Counted from the first letter of the stretch, positions 40,599 to 49,959 are shown. The stretch: DNA of 51,309 bases from Solirubrobacterales bacterium (GCA_025963965.1 JAOPZS010000014.1:1-51309); one strand, 5' to 3'. Translations and numbers: made by a program. Notes: generated by a model not told the origin, from the sequence alone.

Positions 40599-41038
40599 AG
40601 CGAGGGCGTCGGCGCGCCCGCGAGCAGGAAGAACCACAGCAGAAAGCAGATCACGGCGAGGTACACGCTGACCATCACGACACGCTCGAGCACGCTCGTG
40701 CCGGCGCCGAAGCCGGGGGCCTCGATCCCCTCCTCGCCGCTCATGCCGCGCAGCCACGGCAGCCGCTGTTCGCCTCGCTCGCGCCCGCTCAGACGGTCAT
40801 ATTCCGAGCTCAGCCACGCGAGTGCCATCGACATCGTGAACAAGAGCACCGCCAGCACCGCGATCACTACGCCGACCGCCTCCATGCTCAGCACCGTCTG
40901 GCCGACGACCTGGGATCCCACCCACAGCGCGATCAGCGGCGCACCGGTCCACAGGTTGATCGCCAGGAAGGATGTCGCGGCGACCATCGCCGTGCGCTTG
41001 AGCAGCAGCAGCCGGGACGCTGGGGGCGGCGTGCTCAT
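40595..41038 (-). CDS. Small membrane protein with three or four helices
   Basis: A 147-residue integral membrane protein starting at ATG 41038 (MSTPPPASRLL). Hydrophobic spans are MVAATSFLAINLWTGAPLIAL, VVIAVLAVLLFTMSMALAW and VVMVSVYLAVICFLLWFFLL, with a charged loop between the second and third. No family is recognised. Its start overlaps the stop of the GNAT gene by four bases (ATGA), so the two are coupled. A partnership with the acetyltransferase is possible from the coupling alone. Confidence 0.78.
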   Translation of the reverse strand: MSTPPPASRLLLLKRTAMVAATSFLAINLWTGAPLIALWVGSQVVGQTVLSMEAVGVVIAVLAVLLFTMSMALAWLSSEYDRLSGRERGEQRLPWLRGMSGEEGIEAPGFGAGTSVLERVVMVSVYLAVICFLLWFFLLAGAPTPSL

Positions 41039-41805
41039 CGAAGCAGCAGGCACTCCATCGTGTGCCACGCCGGCCTGAAGCCCAGCCGCCGGTAGAGCTC
41101 CTTCGGCCTGTCCTCGTCGTCGGCCACGATCCACAGGTCCTCGGCATCGGCGGCGGCGCGGACCGCCGCGCGGGTCATCGCGGTGCCACGCCCACAACCG
41201 CGATGCTCGGGAGCGACGTAGACCTGCGTGATCTCCGCCCCCGTGCCGGCGCGCTCGAGCTGCGCGAAGGCGATCGGGCGCCCGTCCTCGCTGACCGTCA
41301 GCACGCGCACGCCGCGCGCCTCGGAGACCTCCCGGGCGGCGACCTGGAAGCGGTCGTACTCGCTTCCGTCGTCGGCTTCGAGGTGCCATGCCAGCCGCAG
41401 CTCGTCGGCCGCCTCGTAGGGGACCTCCGACACCTCGAGCTCTGCGGGGGCCGGAGGCAACGGGTGGTCGTGGTGCATCCACACCAGGCGCGTCGTTTTC
41501 CAGCCGAGCGCGGTCAGCTCGGCACGCCGGGCGTCGGCGGCATCGATGTCCTCGAAGTCGATCCGTCGGTGCTCGAGCCCCGCGAGCGCGCCGTCGGTGA
41601 AGCTCGCCAGCTGCTCGGCGCCGATCTCGGGCTCGTCCTCGACACGCACGAGGTTGAAGCTGTAATACGTCGGGTAGCGGCTCGCCCGCACGACGGCCCC
41701 GTGTGCCCAGGGTTCGATCGCGTCGCACACCGCCGCGTGGTGAGCGTGCTGCCATTCGCGCGCGCGCTGGGTCAGCGGCTCGTGAGTGCCGGGTCTCGCC
41801 GTCAT
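41035..41805 (-). CDS. GNAT family N-acetyltransferase
   Basis: A 256-residue protein. The C-terminal GNAT domain (about 120-256) has the acetyl-CoA pyrophosphate loop APEHRGCGRGTAM after ITQVYV, and the closing strand LYRRLGFRPAWHTMECL. The N-terminal half resembles a degenerate GNAT fold (FNLVRVEDEPEIGAEQL), so the protein may be a tandem GNAT with one active half. The acceptor is unknown. A TAACCT box six bases upstream makes it probably leaderless. The small membrane protein behind it is translationally coupled. Confidence 0.87.
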   Translation of the reverse strand: MTARPGTHEPLTQRAREWQHAHHAAVCDAIEPWAHGAVVRASRYPTYYSFNLVRVEDEPEIGAEQLASFTDGALAGLEHRRIDFEDIDAADARRAELTALGWKTTRLVWMHHDHPLPPAPAELEVSEVPYEAADELRLAWHLEADDGSEYDRFQVAAREVSEARGVRVLTVSEDGRPIAFAQLERAGTGAEITQVYVAPEHRGCGRGTAMTRAAVRAAADAEDLWIVADDEDRPKELYRRLGFRPAWHTMECLLLR

Positions 41806-41811
41806 GACTGA

Positions 41812-41817
41812 AGGTTA
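41812..41817 (-). promoter_or_regulatory. -10 box of a leaderless promoter for the GNAT gene
   Basis: Read on the minus strand, TAACCT (TAnnnT) ends six bases before the ATG at 41805, with no ribosome binding site between. Confidence 0.5.
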
Positions 41818-41926
41818 CGCCCGCGCGCGAGCGGGAAACTCGCTCGCACCGGCCGTGGTCGTGTGGCCCGTGCGACGGGTCGCCCCGCTCGGCGCCGGCG
41901 AATCCTCACCGAATCGATACTGTTTT

Positions 41927-41938
41927 GCGGCGCGCCGC
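41927..41938. promoter_or_regulatory. 12-bp palindrome at the presumed start of the sulfatase operon
   Basis: GCGGCGCGCCGC is a perfect palindrome six bases after a GATACT -10-like box (41916-41921), so it would cover the transcription start. That is a typical repressor position. GC-rich palindromes also arise by chance at this composition. Confidence 0.35.
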
Positions 41939-41978
41939 ACGGCGCGACAGCGAGCCCCCGGGGGCGAAAGGGAGCGAG

Positions 41979-42086
41979 ATGACACGGATCCTCATCGACG
42001 GCGCCGAGATCGGCGTGACCCGCGCCGAGCTTGGCGAGAAGATCGACGTCCAGACCGAGCGTCCCGGGTACGTTCGGGAGGACTAG
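41979..42086 (+). CDS. Candidate 35-residue protein leading the sulfatase operon
   Basis: A 35-codon frame with a strong purine-rich site (GAAAGGGAGCGAG) directly upstream of its ATG, ending in TAG 17 bases before the sulfatase start. The product begins MTRILIDGAEIGVTRAE and ends PGYVRED; it is charged, has no signal peptide and no membrane span. I recognise no family. GC-rich third positions and the strong site support translation. It could be a small regulatory protein, a leader peptide or the remnant of a longer gene. Confidence 0.5.
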   Translation: MTRILIDGAEIGVTRAELGEKIDVQTERPGYVRED

Positions 42087-42103
42087 CTGCCCGGACCGAG
42101 ACG

Positions 42104-43411
42104 ATGAGCCAATCAGCGCCGAACATCCTCTACCTGCACTCGCACGACACCGGCCGCTACGTGCAGCCCTACGGTCACCCGGTGCCGACGCCGAACATCC
42201 AGCTCCTGGCAGATCAAGGGGTGCTGTTCCGGCAGGCCTTCTGCGCGACTCCGACCTGCTCGACCTCCCGCGCGTGCCTGCTGACCGGGCAGTACGGGCA
42301 CAACAACGGCATGCTCGGCCTCGCCCACCGCGGCTGGTCGCTCAACGACTACCGACAGCACATCGTCCACACGCTCCGCGAGGCCGGCTACTACTCCGTG
42401 CTGATCGGCGAGCAGCACATCGCCAAGCGCCCGGAGATCATCGGCTTCGATCGCGTCGAGAAGATCGCGACCAGTCACGTCGAGAGCGTAGCCCCCATCG
42501 CGCGGCAGGTCATCGCCGAGCCACTGCAGCAGCCGTTCTTCCTGTCGGTCGGGTTCTTCGAGACGCACCGCGACTGGCTCGACCCACCGGCTCTGCGCGA
42601 CGCGCTCTACTCGCTGGCGCCGGCGAACCTTCCGGACACGCCCGAGACGCGCCGCGACATCGCCGCGTACCGCGCCAGCGCCCGCTCGCTCGACCATGGC
42701 GTCGGAAGCGTGCTCGAGGCGCTCGACGCGCAGGGGCTCACCGACAACACGTTGATCATCCTCACGACCGATCACGGGCTTGCCTTTCCCGGCGCGAAGG
42801 CCACGCTGTTCGACCGGGGCCTCGGCGTGATGCTGATCATGCGCGGCCCCGGTGGGTTCCTCGGCGGCCGGGTGCACGACGCGCTCGTCTCGCACCTGGA
42901 CATCTACCCGACGCTCTGCGACCTCGCCGGCCTCGAGCATCCTGACAACCTGGCGGGCTTCTCGCTGCTTCCGCTGATGCAGGGCGAGGTCGGCTCGCTG
43001 CGTGAGGAGCTGTTCGCGGAGATGACCTGGCACGCCGCGTACGACCCGCAGCGCGCCGTGCGGACCGAGCGCTTCAAGTACATCCGCCGCTTCGGCAGCC
43101 GCGAGCGGCCCGTGCTCGCGAACTGCGACGACTCGCCGAGCAAGGAGCTGCTGCTGCGCCACGGCTGGGCCGAGCGCAAGATCCCCTTCGAGCATCTCTA
43201 CGACGTCCTCTTCGACCCCGGCGAGGCGGACAATCTCGCAGGGGATCCGGCGCACGCTGACGTGCTGGCCGATCTGCGCGAGCGACTCGCGCGATGGATG
43301 CACGCGACCGATGACCCGCTCCTGCACGGCGACCCGGTGCCGCCGCACGGGGCGGAGATCAACGACCCCGATCAGCTCTCCGCGAGCGAACCTGTCACGG
43401 TGCTGCCATGA
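42104..43411 (+). CDS. Sulfatase (alkaline phosphatase superfamily)
   Basis: A 435-residue cytosolic-looking sulfatase with no signal peptide. It opens PNILYLHSHDTGRYVQPYG (first metal ligand region). The formylglycine signature region reads TPTCSTSRACLLTGQYG, with the modified-residue Cys intact but Thr where CxPxR/CxAxR has Pro or Ala. The second metal and substrate region reads ILTTDHGLAFPGAK. The C-terminus is the usual four-stranded sheet (YDVLFDPGEADNLAGDP). The pattern is closest to the heparan N-sulfatase-like branch. No formylglycine-generating enzyme gene is in the window. It overlaps the sulfotransferase start by four bases. Confidence 0.9.
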   Translation: MSQSAPNILYLHSHDTGRYVQPYGHPVPTPNIQLLADQGVLFRQAFCATPTCSTSRACLLTGQYGHNNGMLGLAHRGWSLNDYRQHIVHTLREAGYYSVLIGEQHIAKRPEIIGFDRVEKIATSHVESVAPIARQVIAEPLQQPFFLSVGFFETHRDWLDPPALRDALYSLAPANLPDTPETRRDIAAYRASARSLDHGVGSVLEALDAQGLTDNTLIILTTDHGLAFPGAKATLFDRGLGVMLIMRGPGGFLGGRVHDALVSHLDIYPTLCDLAGLEHPDNLAGFSLLPLMQGEVGSLREELFAEMTWHAAYDPQRAVRTERFKYIRRFGSRERPVLANCDDSPSKELLLRHGWAERKIPFEHLYDVLFDPGEADNLAGDPAHADVLADLRERLARWMHATDDPLLHGDPVPPHGAEINDPDQLSASEPVTVLP

Positions 43412-44289
43412 GCGGCATCGAGCCGCCACTCGCCGGCACGTCTGAGACGACCGTGACGCCGACGCGCTCCTATCTCGTCTGCGCGACGCCACGCAGCGGC
43501 AGCACACTGCTGTGCGAGACGCTGCTCGCGACGGGCGTGGCCGGGCGTCCCCGCGAGTACTTCGAGGCACTCAAGGAGACCGGGCAGCCGCGCCGGCCGC
43601 GCGAGTACTTCTGGGGCCTGCGCAGCCCGGAAGTGATCCGCCTGCTGCCGCACGACGCCAATATCGACCTGCTGTCGGCGCGCAGCGAGACGTGGAGCCG
43701 GGAGGACTACCGCCGCCACCTCGACTGGGCGCTGCGCGAAGGCACCACGCCGAACGGCGTGTTCGCCTCGAAGATGATGTGGGGCTACTTCAACGACTTC
43801 CTCGAGCTCGCCCGCGGCATCCCCCGCTTCGGCGGCATGGGCGACGGCTCGCTGCTGAACGCCGCGTTCCCGGGGCTGCACTACGTGTTCATATCGCGCA
43901 GCGACAAGGTGCGCCAGGCCGTGTCGCTGTGGCGCGCCCTGCAGACCTGGGTGTGGCGCAAGGAGGCCGGGGCGCCCGCCGACGAGCCGCTGCCGAGCCA
44001 GCGCTCCGTCTACTCCTTCGACGCGATCGACCACCTGCTCGGCCAGCTGCGCCGCCACGAGGACAGCTGGCGTGGCTTCTTCTTCCGCATAGGGCAGCGG
44101 CCGCTGTCGATCCTCTACGAGGATGTCGCAGGCGATCTGGCGGGCCCCGTCGGGCGCGTGCTGACGGAGATCGGCGTCGAGCCGCCCGCCGACTGGGCGA
44201 TCTCCGCCCGCAGCCCGAGCCGGCAGTCCGACGAGCTGTCGGAGAGCTGGGTGCAGAACTATCTCGAAGACGTGTCGTCGCGGCGCTAG
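43408..44289 (+). CDS. Stf0-like sulfotransferase
   Basis: A 293-residue cytosolic sulfotransferase. The 5'-phosphosulfate loop of PAPS-dependent enzymes is CATPRSGSTLLCETLL near residues 26-41. The 3'-phosphate contact is in YVFISRSDKVRQAVSLWRA. VFASKMMWGYF and LSILYEDVAGD match the Stf0 (trehalose 2-sulfotransferase) family. In mycobacteria Stf0 sulfates trehalose for sulfolipid synthesis; here the acceptor is unknown. Translationally coupled to the sulfatase (ATGA overlap), so one transcript encodes both sulfate removal and sulfate addition. Its stop overlaps that of the convergent gene within CTAG. Confidence 0.9.
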   Translation: MSGIEPPLAGTSETTVTPTRSYLVCATPRSGSTLLCETLLATGVAGRPREYFEALKETGQPRRPREYFWGLRSPEVIRLLPHDANIDLLSARSETWSREDYRRHLDWALREGTTPNGVFASKMMWGYFNDFLELARGIPRFGGMGDGSLLNAAFPGLHYVFISRSDKVRQAVSLWRALQTWVWRKEAGAPADEPLPSQRSVYSFDAIDHLLGQLRRHEDSWRGFFFRIGQRPLSILYEDVAGDLAGPVGRVLTEIGVEPPADWAISARSPSRQSDELSESWVQNYLEDVSSRR

Positions 44290-45044
44290 GCGCGCGCGAC
44301 GAGTCCCTCGAACAGGACCCAGCGGAACACGTACATCATCTCGCCGAACCCCGCGCCGAGCAGCATCGCTTCGTTCTCGGCCGGCGAGAGCGGTTGCAGG
44401 ACGCCGCGGATCGAGCGCGACTTCGCCGCGATCTCCTCGTCGCCGAATCCCTGGCGGCGCTTCCAGTCGGCGTAGGCGCCGACCGCCGTTTCCTGATTGC
44501 GGGCGCTCGACGCGAGGACCTTCTCGAACAGCACGAAGCTGCCGCCCGGGGCGAGCGCGGCGTGGATGCGTGCGACCAGCTCCGCGCGCGAGCGCAGCGG
44601 CACGAACTGCAGCGTGTAGTAGGAGACCACGAGGTCGGCGGGCTCGAACGAGAGCTCCTGCAGCGAGGCGGTCTCGAAGCGCACCGATGGCAACCCGGCG
44701 CAGCGCTCGCGGGCGCGCTCGACCATGCCCGGCTCGCGATCGATGCCGACCACCTCCGCACGTCGCGGTGCGAGCCGCTCGGCGAGCTGCCGGGTCAGCG
44801 TGCCGGTCGAGCAGCCGAGGTCGTAGACGCGCCCGCTCTGCGGGACGAGCTGGTCGGCGATGTCGGCGATCAGCTCCTGGCCCTCGACGTACGCCGGGAC
44901 CGATCGCGCGACGTGCCGGTCGAACGCGTCGGGGACCTCGCCGCCGAAGCTCCAGCTCCCGGCCGGCGTCGTTATCCCGTCGCCCACGTGCGGCGTGTGG
45001 AGCCCGCCCGCCGGCTGACGATCCGTGTCAGCCTCACCGTCCAC
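44286..45044 (-). CDS. CmoA-like SAM-dependent enzyme
   Basis: A 252-residue class I SAM fold closest in pattern to CmoA, the carboxy-SAM synthase of tRNA wobble-uridine modification. Shared segments are FDRHVARSVPAYVEGQELI, VYDLGCSTGTLTRQLAE, IDREPGMVERAR, VSYYTLQFVPL, LAPGGSFVLFEKVLA, and a WKRRQGFGDEEI block corresponding to FKRANGYSELEI of E. coli CmoA. The partner CmoB is not in the window. It may make carboxy-SAM for another acceptor or be a plain methyltransferase. GTG start, seven bases after a TAACAT box, so probably leaderless. Confidence 0.82.
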   Translation of the reverse strand: MDGEADTDRQPAGGLHTPHVGDGITTPAGSWSFGGEVPDAFDRHVARSVPAYVEGQELIADIADQLVPQSGRVYDLGCSTGTLTRQLAERLAPRRAEVVGIDREPGMVERARERCAGLPSVRFETASLQELSFEPADLVVSYYTLQFVPLRSRAELVARIHAALAPGGSFVLFEKVLASSARNQETAVGAYADWKRRQGFGDEEIAAKSRSIRGVLQPLSPAENEAMLLGAGFGEMMYVFRWVLFEGLVARA

Positions 45045-45051
45045 CCGACGG

Positions 45052-45057
45052 ATGTTA
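45052..45057 (-). promoter_or_regulatory. -10 box of a leaderless promoter for the CmoA-like gene
   Basis: On the minus strand TAACAT (TAnnnT) ends seven bases before the GTG at 45044, with no room for a ribosome binding site. Confidence 0.5.
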
Positions 45058-45116
45058 CGCCTCGCGGCGATCGAGATGTGGCCGCCCAGCTACGATCAGG
45101 CGCCTTGACGGGGGAG

Positions 45117-45911
45117 ATGGACCGCACCAGCAGGAGCGTGTGGCGAAGCGCGAAGGTGCTCGGGATCTTCGCCCGCCGGGAGGGCTTCACCGACCCCGGC
45201 GAGGAGCGCGCGATCGCCGCGGTCGCAGAGTCGGCGCGGGGACGGGCGATCCTCGACATCGGCGTGGGCGGCGGCCGGACGGTGCCGATCCTGCGGTCGC
45301 TCAGCGAGGACTACACGGCCGTCGACTACCTGCCGGAGATGGTCGAGCTGACGCGCTCGGCGTACCCCGGCGTCCGGGTCGAGCAGGGCGACGCGAGGGA
45401 CCTCGGCGACTTCGAGGACGCCACGTTCGCGCTCGTCGTGTTCAGCCTGAACGGCATCGACGGGCTCGCCCACGAGGACCGGCGAGAGGTGCTCGCCGCC
45501 GTCAAACGCGTGCTCGCGCCGGGCGGAGCGTTCCTCTACTCGACCCATAACCTCGACCACCCGGCCGCGGGCGAGGCGCCGTGGGCGCGCTGCCGCCTGC
45601 CCGGCCGCATCACCGCGCGGCCGCTCGCCGCCTGGGCGCTGCGCCTGCCTCGGCGCAGCGTCTCGTTCCTGCGTCTGCGGCGCCTGACGATGCGCCGTGA
45701 GGACTGGGCGGTCCTCGTCGGCGCCTCCTACGGCTACGGGATCGTCGGCCACTACGTGACGCTCGAAGCGGCCCTGCGGGAGCTCGCGGAGGCGGGCTAC
45801 GAAGCGGGTGTGCGGGTGTTCGGCAGCGCGGGCGAGGAGCTGCGAAGCGGCGATGACACGCGCGCCTCGGAATGGTTTCAGCTGATCGCCCGGAAGCCCG
45901 CCGGCGGCTGA
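45117..45911 (+). CDS. Class I SAM-dependent methyltransferase
   Basis: A 264-residue methyltransferase. Motif I is ILDIGVGGGRTVPIL (about 45-59), followed by YTAVDYLPEMVELTR, the acidic GDARDLGDF and FALVVFSLNGIDGL, then VLAPGGAFLYSTHNLDHP. A basic, helix-rich insertion (LPRRSVSFLRLRRLTMRRE) precedes the last strands and may contact a large or acidic substrate. The ATG has GGGGGAG immediately upstream; a TACGAT box about 20 bases upstream of the ATG gives a short leader. Divergent from the CmoA-like gene. Substrate unknown. Confidence 0.87.
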   Translation: MDRTSRSVWRSAKVLGIFARREGFTDPGEERAIAAVAESARGRAILDIGVGGGRTVPILRSLSEDYTAVDYLPEMVELTRSAYPGVRVEQGDARDLGDFEDATFALVVFSLNGIDGLAHEDRREVLAAVKRVLAPGGAFLYSTHNLDHPAAGEAPWARCRLPGRITARPLAAWALRLPRRSVSFLRLRRLTMRREDWAVLVGASYGYGIVGHYVTLEAALRELAEAGYEAGVRVFGSAGEELRSGDDTRASEWFQLIARKPAGG

Positions 45912-45934
45912 GCCCCCCTCCCGCCGGTTGTTGC

Positions 45935-45940
45935 CATACT
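45935..45940 (+). promoter_or_regulatory. -10-like box before the aldo/keto reductase
   Basis: CATACT ends seven bases before the GTG at 45948. It deviates from TAnnnT at the first base, but the spacing matches the other leaderless promoters. Confidence 0.4.
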
Positions 45941-45947
45941 CGGCCCC

Positions 45948-47000
<1,053 letters not shown>

Positions 47001-47071
47001 CGGCCCAGCCGCCGGCCGCGGCCGCCGAGCCGGCCGGTTCGCGGCGGCCGTCGAGCGCCCGGCGACGCCGC

Positions 47072-47077
47072 TAGAGT
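47072..47077 (+). promoter_or_regulatory. -10 box of a leaderless promoter for the membrane protein gene
   Basis: TAGAGT (TAnnnT) ends nine bases before the GTG at 47087. No ribosome binding site is visible. Confidence 0.45.
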
Positions 47078-47086
47078 CGGCTCGCG

Positions 47087-48202
47087 GTGGAGCGGCTCGC
47101 CGGAACAGCACGTTGGGAGCCTCGTTGGCTTCAATCGGCAAAGAGCGGTGAGCGCCGCGGCACCGTCGGCTCGGCCTGCCTCGTCGGCCTGCTCGGGGCT
47201 CTGCTGCTGGCCGTGCTCGGCGCCCTGATCCGCCACGAGCCGGTGCCGCGCGGGGACGACCTCATCTACGAGCGGATGGCAATCCACCCGTTCGCCGTGC
47301 ACACCTTCCCGTTCGGCTACCGGATCGGACTTCCGTGGCTCGTGCACGTGCTGCCGCTCGGCAGCACGGCCGGCTTCCTCCTGCTGGCCTGGCTGGCTGC
47401 CGGCGGGGCGGCCGCCTTTGCGTACCTGCTGATGCGCGAGCTCGGAGGAAGCCCGCGAGTCGCCGCGACCCTGTCGCTCTTGATGTGCATCTCGCCGCCG
47501 TTTCTGCTCGTCGTGATCAGACAGGGGCGCAACCCGGACATCGCGACGGTCTTCTTCATGATGGCCGCCACGTACTTCGTGGTCCGCAGGGAGCACTGGA
47601 AGCTGGCCCTGACGCTGCTGATCGGCGTCACGTTCCGAGAAGCCGTGCTGTTCATCGTGCCGCTGGCCTACGCGGTCTGGGCGACGAAGCTCCTCGATTG
47701 GCGGGCGGCCGCTCAAACGCTCGCCGTCGGCCTACCCGCGGCCGGCGCCTACCTGGCGTTGAAGGTCGGGATCACGACGGTCGGCGAAAGCCAGGTTCCG
47801 GGGTATGGAGGATCGCTCGTCGGTGAACGCTTTCACGTGATCAAGACCGGCCTCACGACCCCGTTCCGCGAGGCGCGTCGCATGGCGACGATCTACGGGC
47901 CGCTGTGGCTCGTCTCGCCGCTGGCGCTGCGCGACATGCGCTTCGCCCGGCGGGGGCTGGTGCTCGTCGCGCTCAGCCTGTGCGCGATGACGTTCGCTCT
48001 CGACTGGGGCCGCATGATCCTGCTCGCCGCCCCGGTCTTCTACCCGGCCGCGGCATTCGTGCTGAGCCGGCGAGGGCGCTGGTTCCTGCCGACCGTCGTG
48101 GCGATGCTCGCGCTCGCGATCGGCTACGCCGTCTACATGGATGTCTCCGGCGTGCAGAGCGGCATCATCGGCAACGGCGCGCCGCCATATCCCGTGCAGT
48201 GA
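47087..48202 (+). CDS. Polytopic membrane protein, GT-C glycosyltransferase-like
   Basis: A 371-residue protein with about nine hydrophobic helices. The first helix (about 27-47) is followed by an extracytoplasmic loop with an acidic pair, EPVPRGDDLIYERMA, which is where GT-C glycosyltransferases that use polyprenyl-phosphate sugars keep their catalytic Asp. Other helices include GFLLLAWLAAGGAAAFAYLL and TVFFMMAATYFVV. The identification rests on topology and this loop only. Placement after an aldo/keto reductase gives no clue. If correct, it would use the kind of lipid-linked sugar made by the GT2 enzyme encoded at 30126-31145. Confidence 0.7.
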   Translation: MERLAGTARWEPRWLQSAKSGERRGTVGSACLVGLLGALLLAVLGALIRHEPVPRGDDLIYERMAIHPFAVHTFPFGYRIGLPWLVHVLPLGSTAGFLLLAWLAAGGAAAFAYLLMRELGGSPRVAATLSLLMCISPPFLLVVIRQGRNPDIATVFFMMAATYFVVRREHWKLALTLLIGVTFREAVLFIVPLAYAVWATKLLDWRAAAQTLAVGLPAAGAYLALKVGITTVGESQVPGYGGSLVGERFHVIKTGLTTPFREARRMATIYGPLWLVSPLALRDMRFARRGLVLVALSLCAMTFALDWGRMILLAAPVFYPAAAFVLSRRGRWFLPTVVAMLALAIGYAVYMDVSGVQSGIIGNGAPPYPVQ

Positions 48203-48267
48203 GGGCGGCACTCGTGCGTACGTCCAGGCGCGCCCCGGAAATGGGAACTATGTGAAAGACTCGCGGC

Positions 48268-49959
48268 GTGCTCGTCCAGACGACACGGCTGGTCGGGCGC
48301 GCGTTGATCCTCGCGGTCTTTATCGCGGCCGCCACCTCGGCCTCTGCCGGCGCGGCGGCGGGAACGATCACGCACTATCCGATTCCGGTCGAAACGACGC
48401 CCTACGGAATCACCACGGGGCCGGACGGAAAGGTCTGGTTCGTCGACAGCGGCAACCATGCCGGCGGGACATTCGTCGGGCGGATGGCAACCAACGGGAC
48501 GATCTCGAGCTCTGATCTCGTCGCGCTGCCTTCCACCAAATTGGGCGACGCGATCACGCCGGGCCCGGACGGAAACATGTGGGTCCTTCAGGACAACCAG
48601 ATCGACAAGGTACCCCTCGGGGTTTCGCTCACGAGCGAAATCACCCCCTTTGCCCTCAACCACAGCGTTGGTGGTTACGGGTCGATCGTCACCGGTCCCG
48701 ACGGCCGACTCTGGTTCGGCTGGAACAAGCAGATCGGCGCCATCACCACCGCAGGGTTCATCAGCGAATTCGAATCGAACTCCAGCGAAACGGTGTCGGG
48801 CGTGACCGTCGGAGCCGACGGAAAGCTCTGGTATGGCGAGGGCAACAAGATCGCGCGCATGGATACGGAAGGGCACACCACAGCGAGCGAAGACTTCAAA
48901 CTGCCCGTGGGTGACAACCAGATCAATGGCCTCGTGCTCGGTCCAGACGGCAATATCTGGTTCAGCCTCGGAGTCCCGGCTGCGATCGGACGCATCACCC
49001 CGGCGGGGGCGATCACGATCTTCCCGACGCCGACCATCGGCAGCCTCCCGTTCGGTCTCGCGGTCGGCCCTGACAAACAGATCTGGTTCGCCGAGCGAAA
49101 CGGCGACGCGATCGGCGCGATCCCGACGACGGCGACCTCGGGGGCGGACATCGTCGAGTACCCGGTCGGCTTCGCCAACACGGGGCTCGAGTACATCACC
49201 GCGGGACCGGATGGACGCATGTGGTTCACCGAGTTCAATCGCAACGCCCTCGGGGCGATCACCACCAACTTCGTGCCAGCGGTAGCGCCGCCGCCAGGCA
49301 AAGGCCCGGCTGGCCCGCCGGTCCCCGTCGCGCTGCCCCCGTTCCCGCAGCTGCCCGCCCCGGCCGGATGCAGCCCGAACAAGCTGATCCTCACCGACGT
49401 GTACCCGCGCGCCGGCAAGACCCAGGTGCTCGGCGTCGCGCCCGCCGCCGCCAAGGGGAAGTCCGTGAAGATCATCTCCTCCTGGAACGGCAAGGTCGTT
49501 GCCAAGGTGAAGGTGGGCGCAGACCTCTCCTTCAAGGCCACGGTGCCCCTGCCGCCGCGCTCGCTGCGGTTCACCAACCGCGCCAACTACTACGCCAAGC
49601 TCGGCTCGGCGCGTACCGGGGTCCTGAAGTTCGCACGCCGAATGTACACGGCGTCGGTCACCGCCAGCGGCAGGGCGATCACCTTCAGCGGAACCGCCAC
49701 GGCCCCGCTTGCCAAGCAGGTCGAACCGGTCACGATCAGGGCCGCGGCGTCGTGCACGGGGATCGCGCGCGGGGCGATCGTGGCGACGGTCAAGCTGCCC
49801 CGTAGCGGCGCCTTCAGCGCCACCTTCGCGCTGCCCGCCTCGCTGCAGAGCGCCTCGACGATCTACCTCCAGGCGGCTACTCGGGTGCGCCAGAACACGC
49901 ACAGCACCAAGACGTTCCCCACCTCCACGCTCATTCGCGGCGTGCGACTGACGCCGTAG
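48268..49959 (+). CDS. Secreted seven-bladed Vgb-like beta-propeller
   Basis: A 563-residue exported protein. Signal peptide about 1-31. Seven blades follow, marked by GPDGKVWF, GPDGNMWV, GPDGRLWF, GADGKLWY, GPDGNIWF, GPDKQIWF and GPDGRMWF, the pattern of virginiamycin B lyase (a seven-bladed propeller). A Pro-rich linker and a C-terminal beta domain of about 195 residues complete it. Many Vgb-like secreted proteins have no proven lyase activity, so a binding role is as likely as streptogramin cleavage. GTG start. Glu is mainly GAA, in line with the other exported genes. Confidence 0.88.
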   Translation: MLVQTTRLVGRALILAVFIAAATSASAGAAAGTITHYPIPVETTPYGITTGPDGKVWFVDSGNHAGGTFVGRMATNGTISSSDLVALPSTKLGDAITPGPDGNMWVLQDNQIDKVPLGVSLTSEITPFALNHSVGGYGSIVTGPDGRLWFGWNKQIGAITTAGFISEFESNSSETVSGVTVGADGKLWYGEGNKIARMDTEGHTTASEDFKLPVGDNQINGLVLGPDGNIWFSLGVPAAIGRITPAGAITIFPTPTIGSLPFGLAVGPDKQIWFAERNGDAIGAIPTTATSGADIVEYPVGFANTGLEYITAGPDGRMWFTEFNRNALGAITTNFVPAVAPPPGKGPAGPPVPVALPPFPQLPAPAGCSPNKLILTDVYPRAGKTQVLGVAPAAAKGKSVKIISSWNGKVVAKVKVGADLSFKATVPLPPRSLRFTNRANYYAKLGSARTGVLKFARRMYTASVTASGRAITFSGTATAPLAKQVEPVTIRAAASCTGIARGAIVATVKLPRSGAFSATFALPASLQSASTIYLQAATRVRQNTHSTKTFPTSTLIRGVRLTP

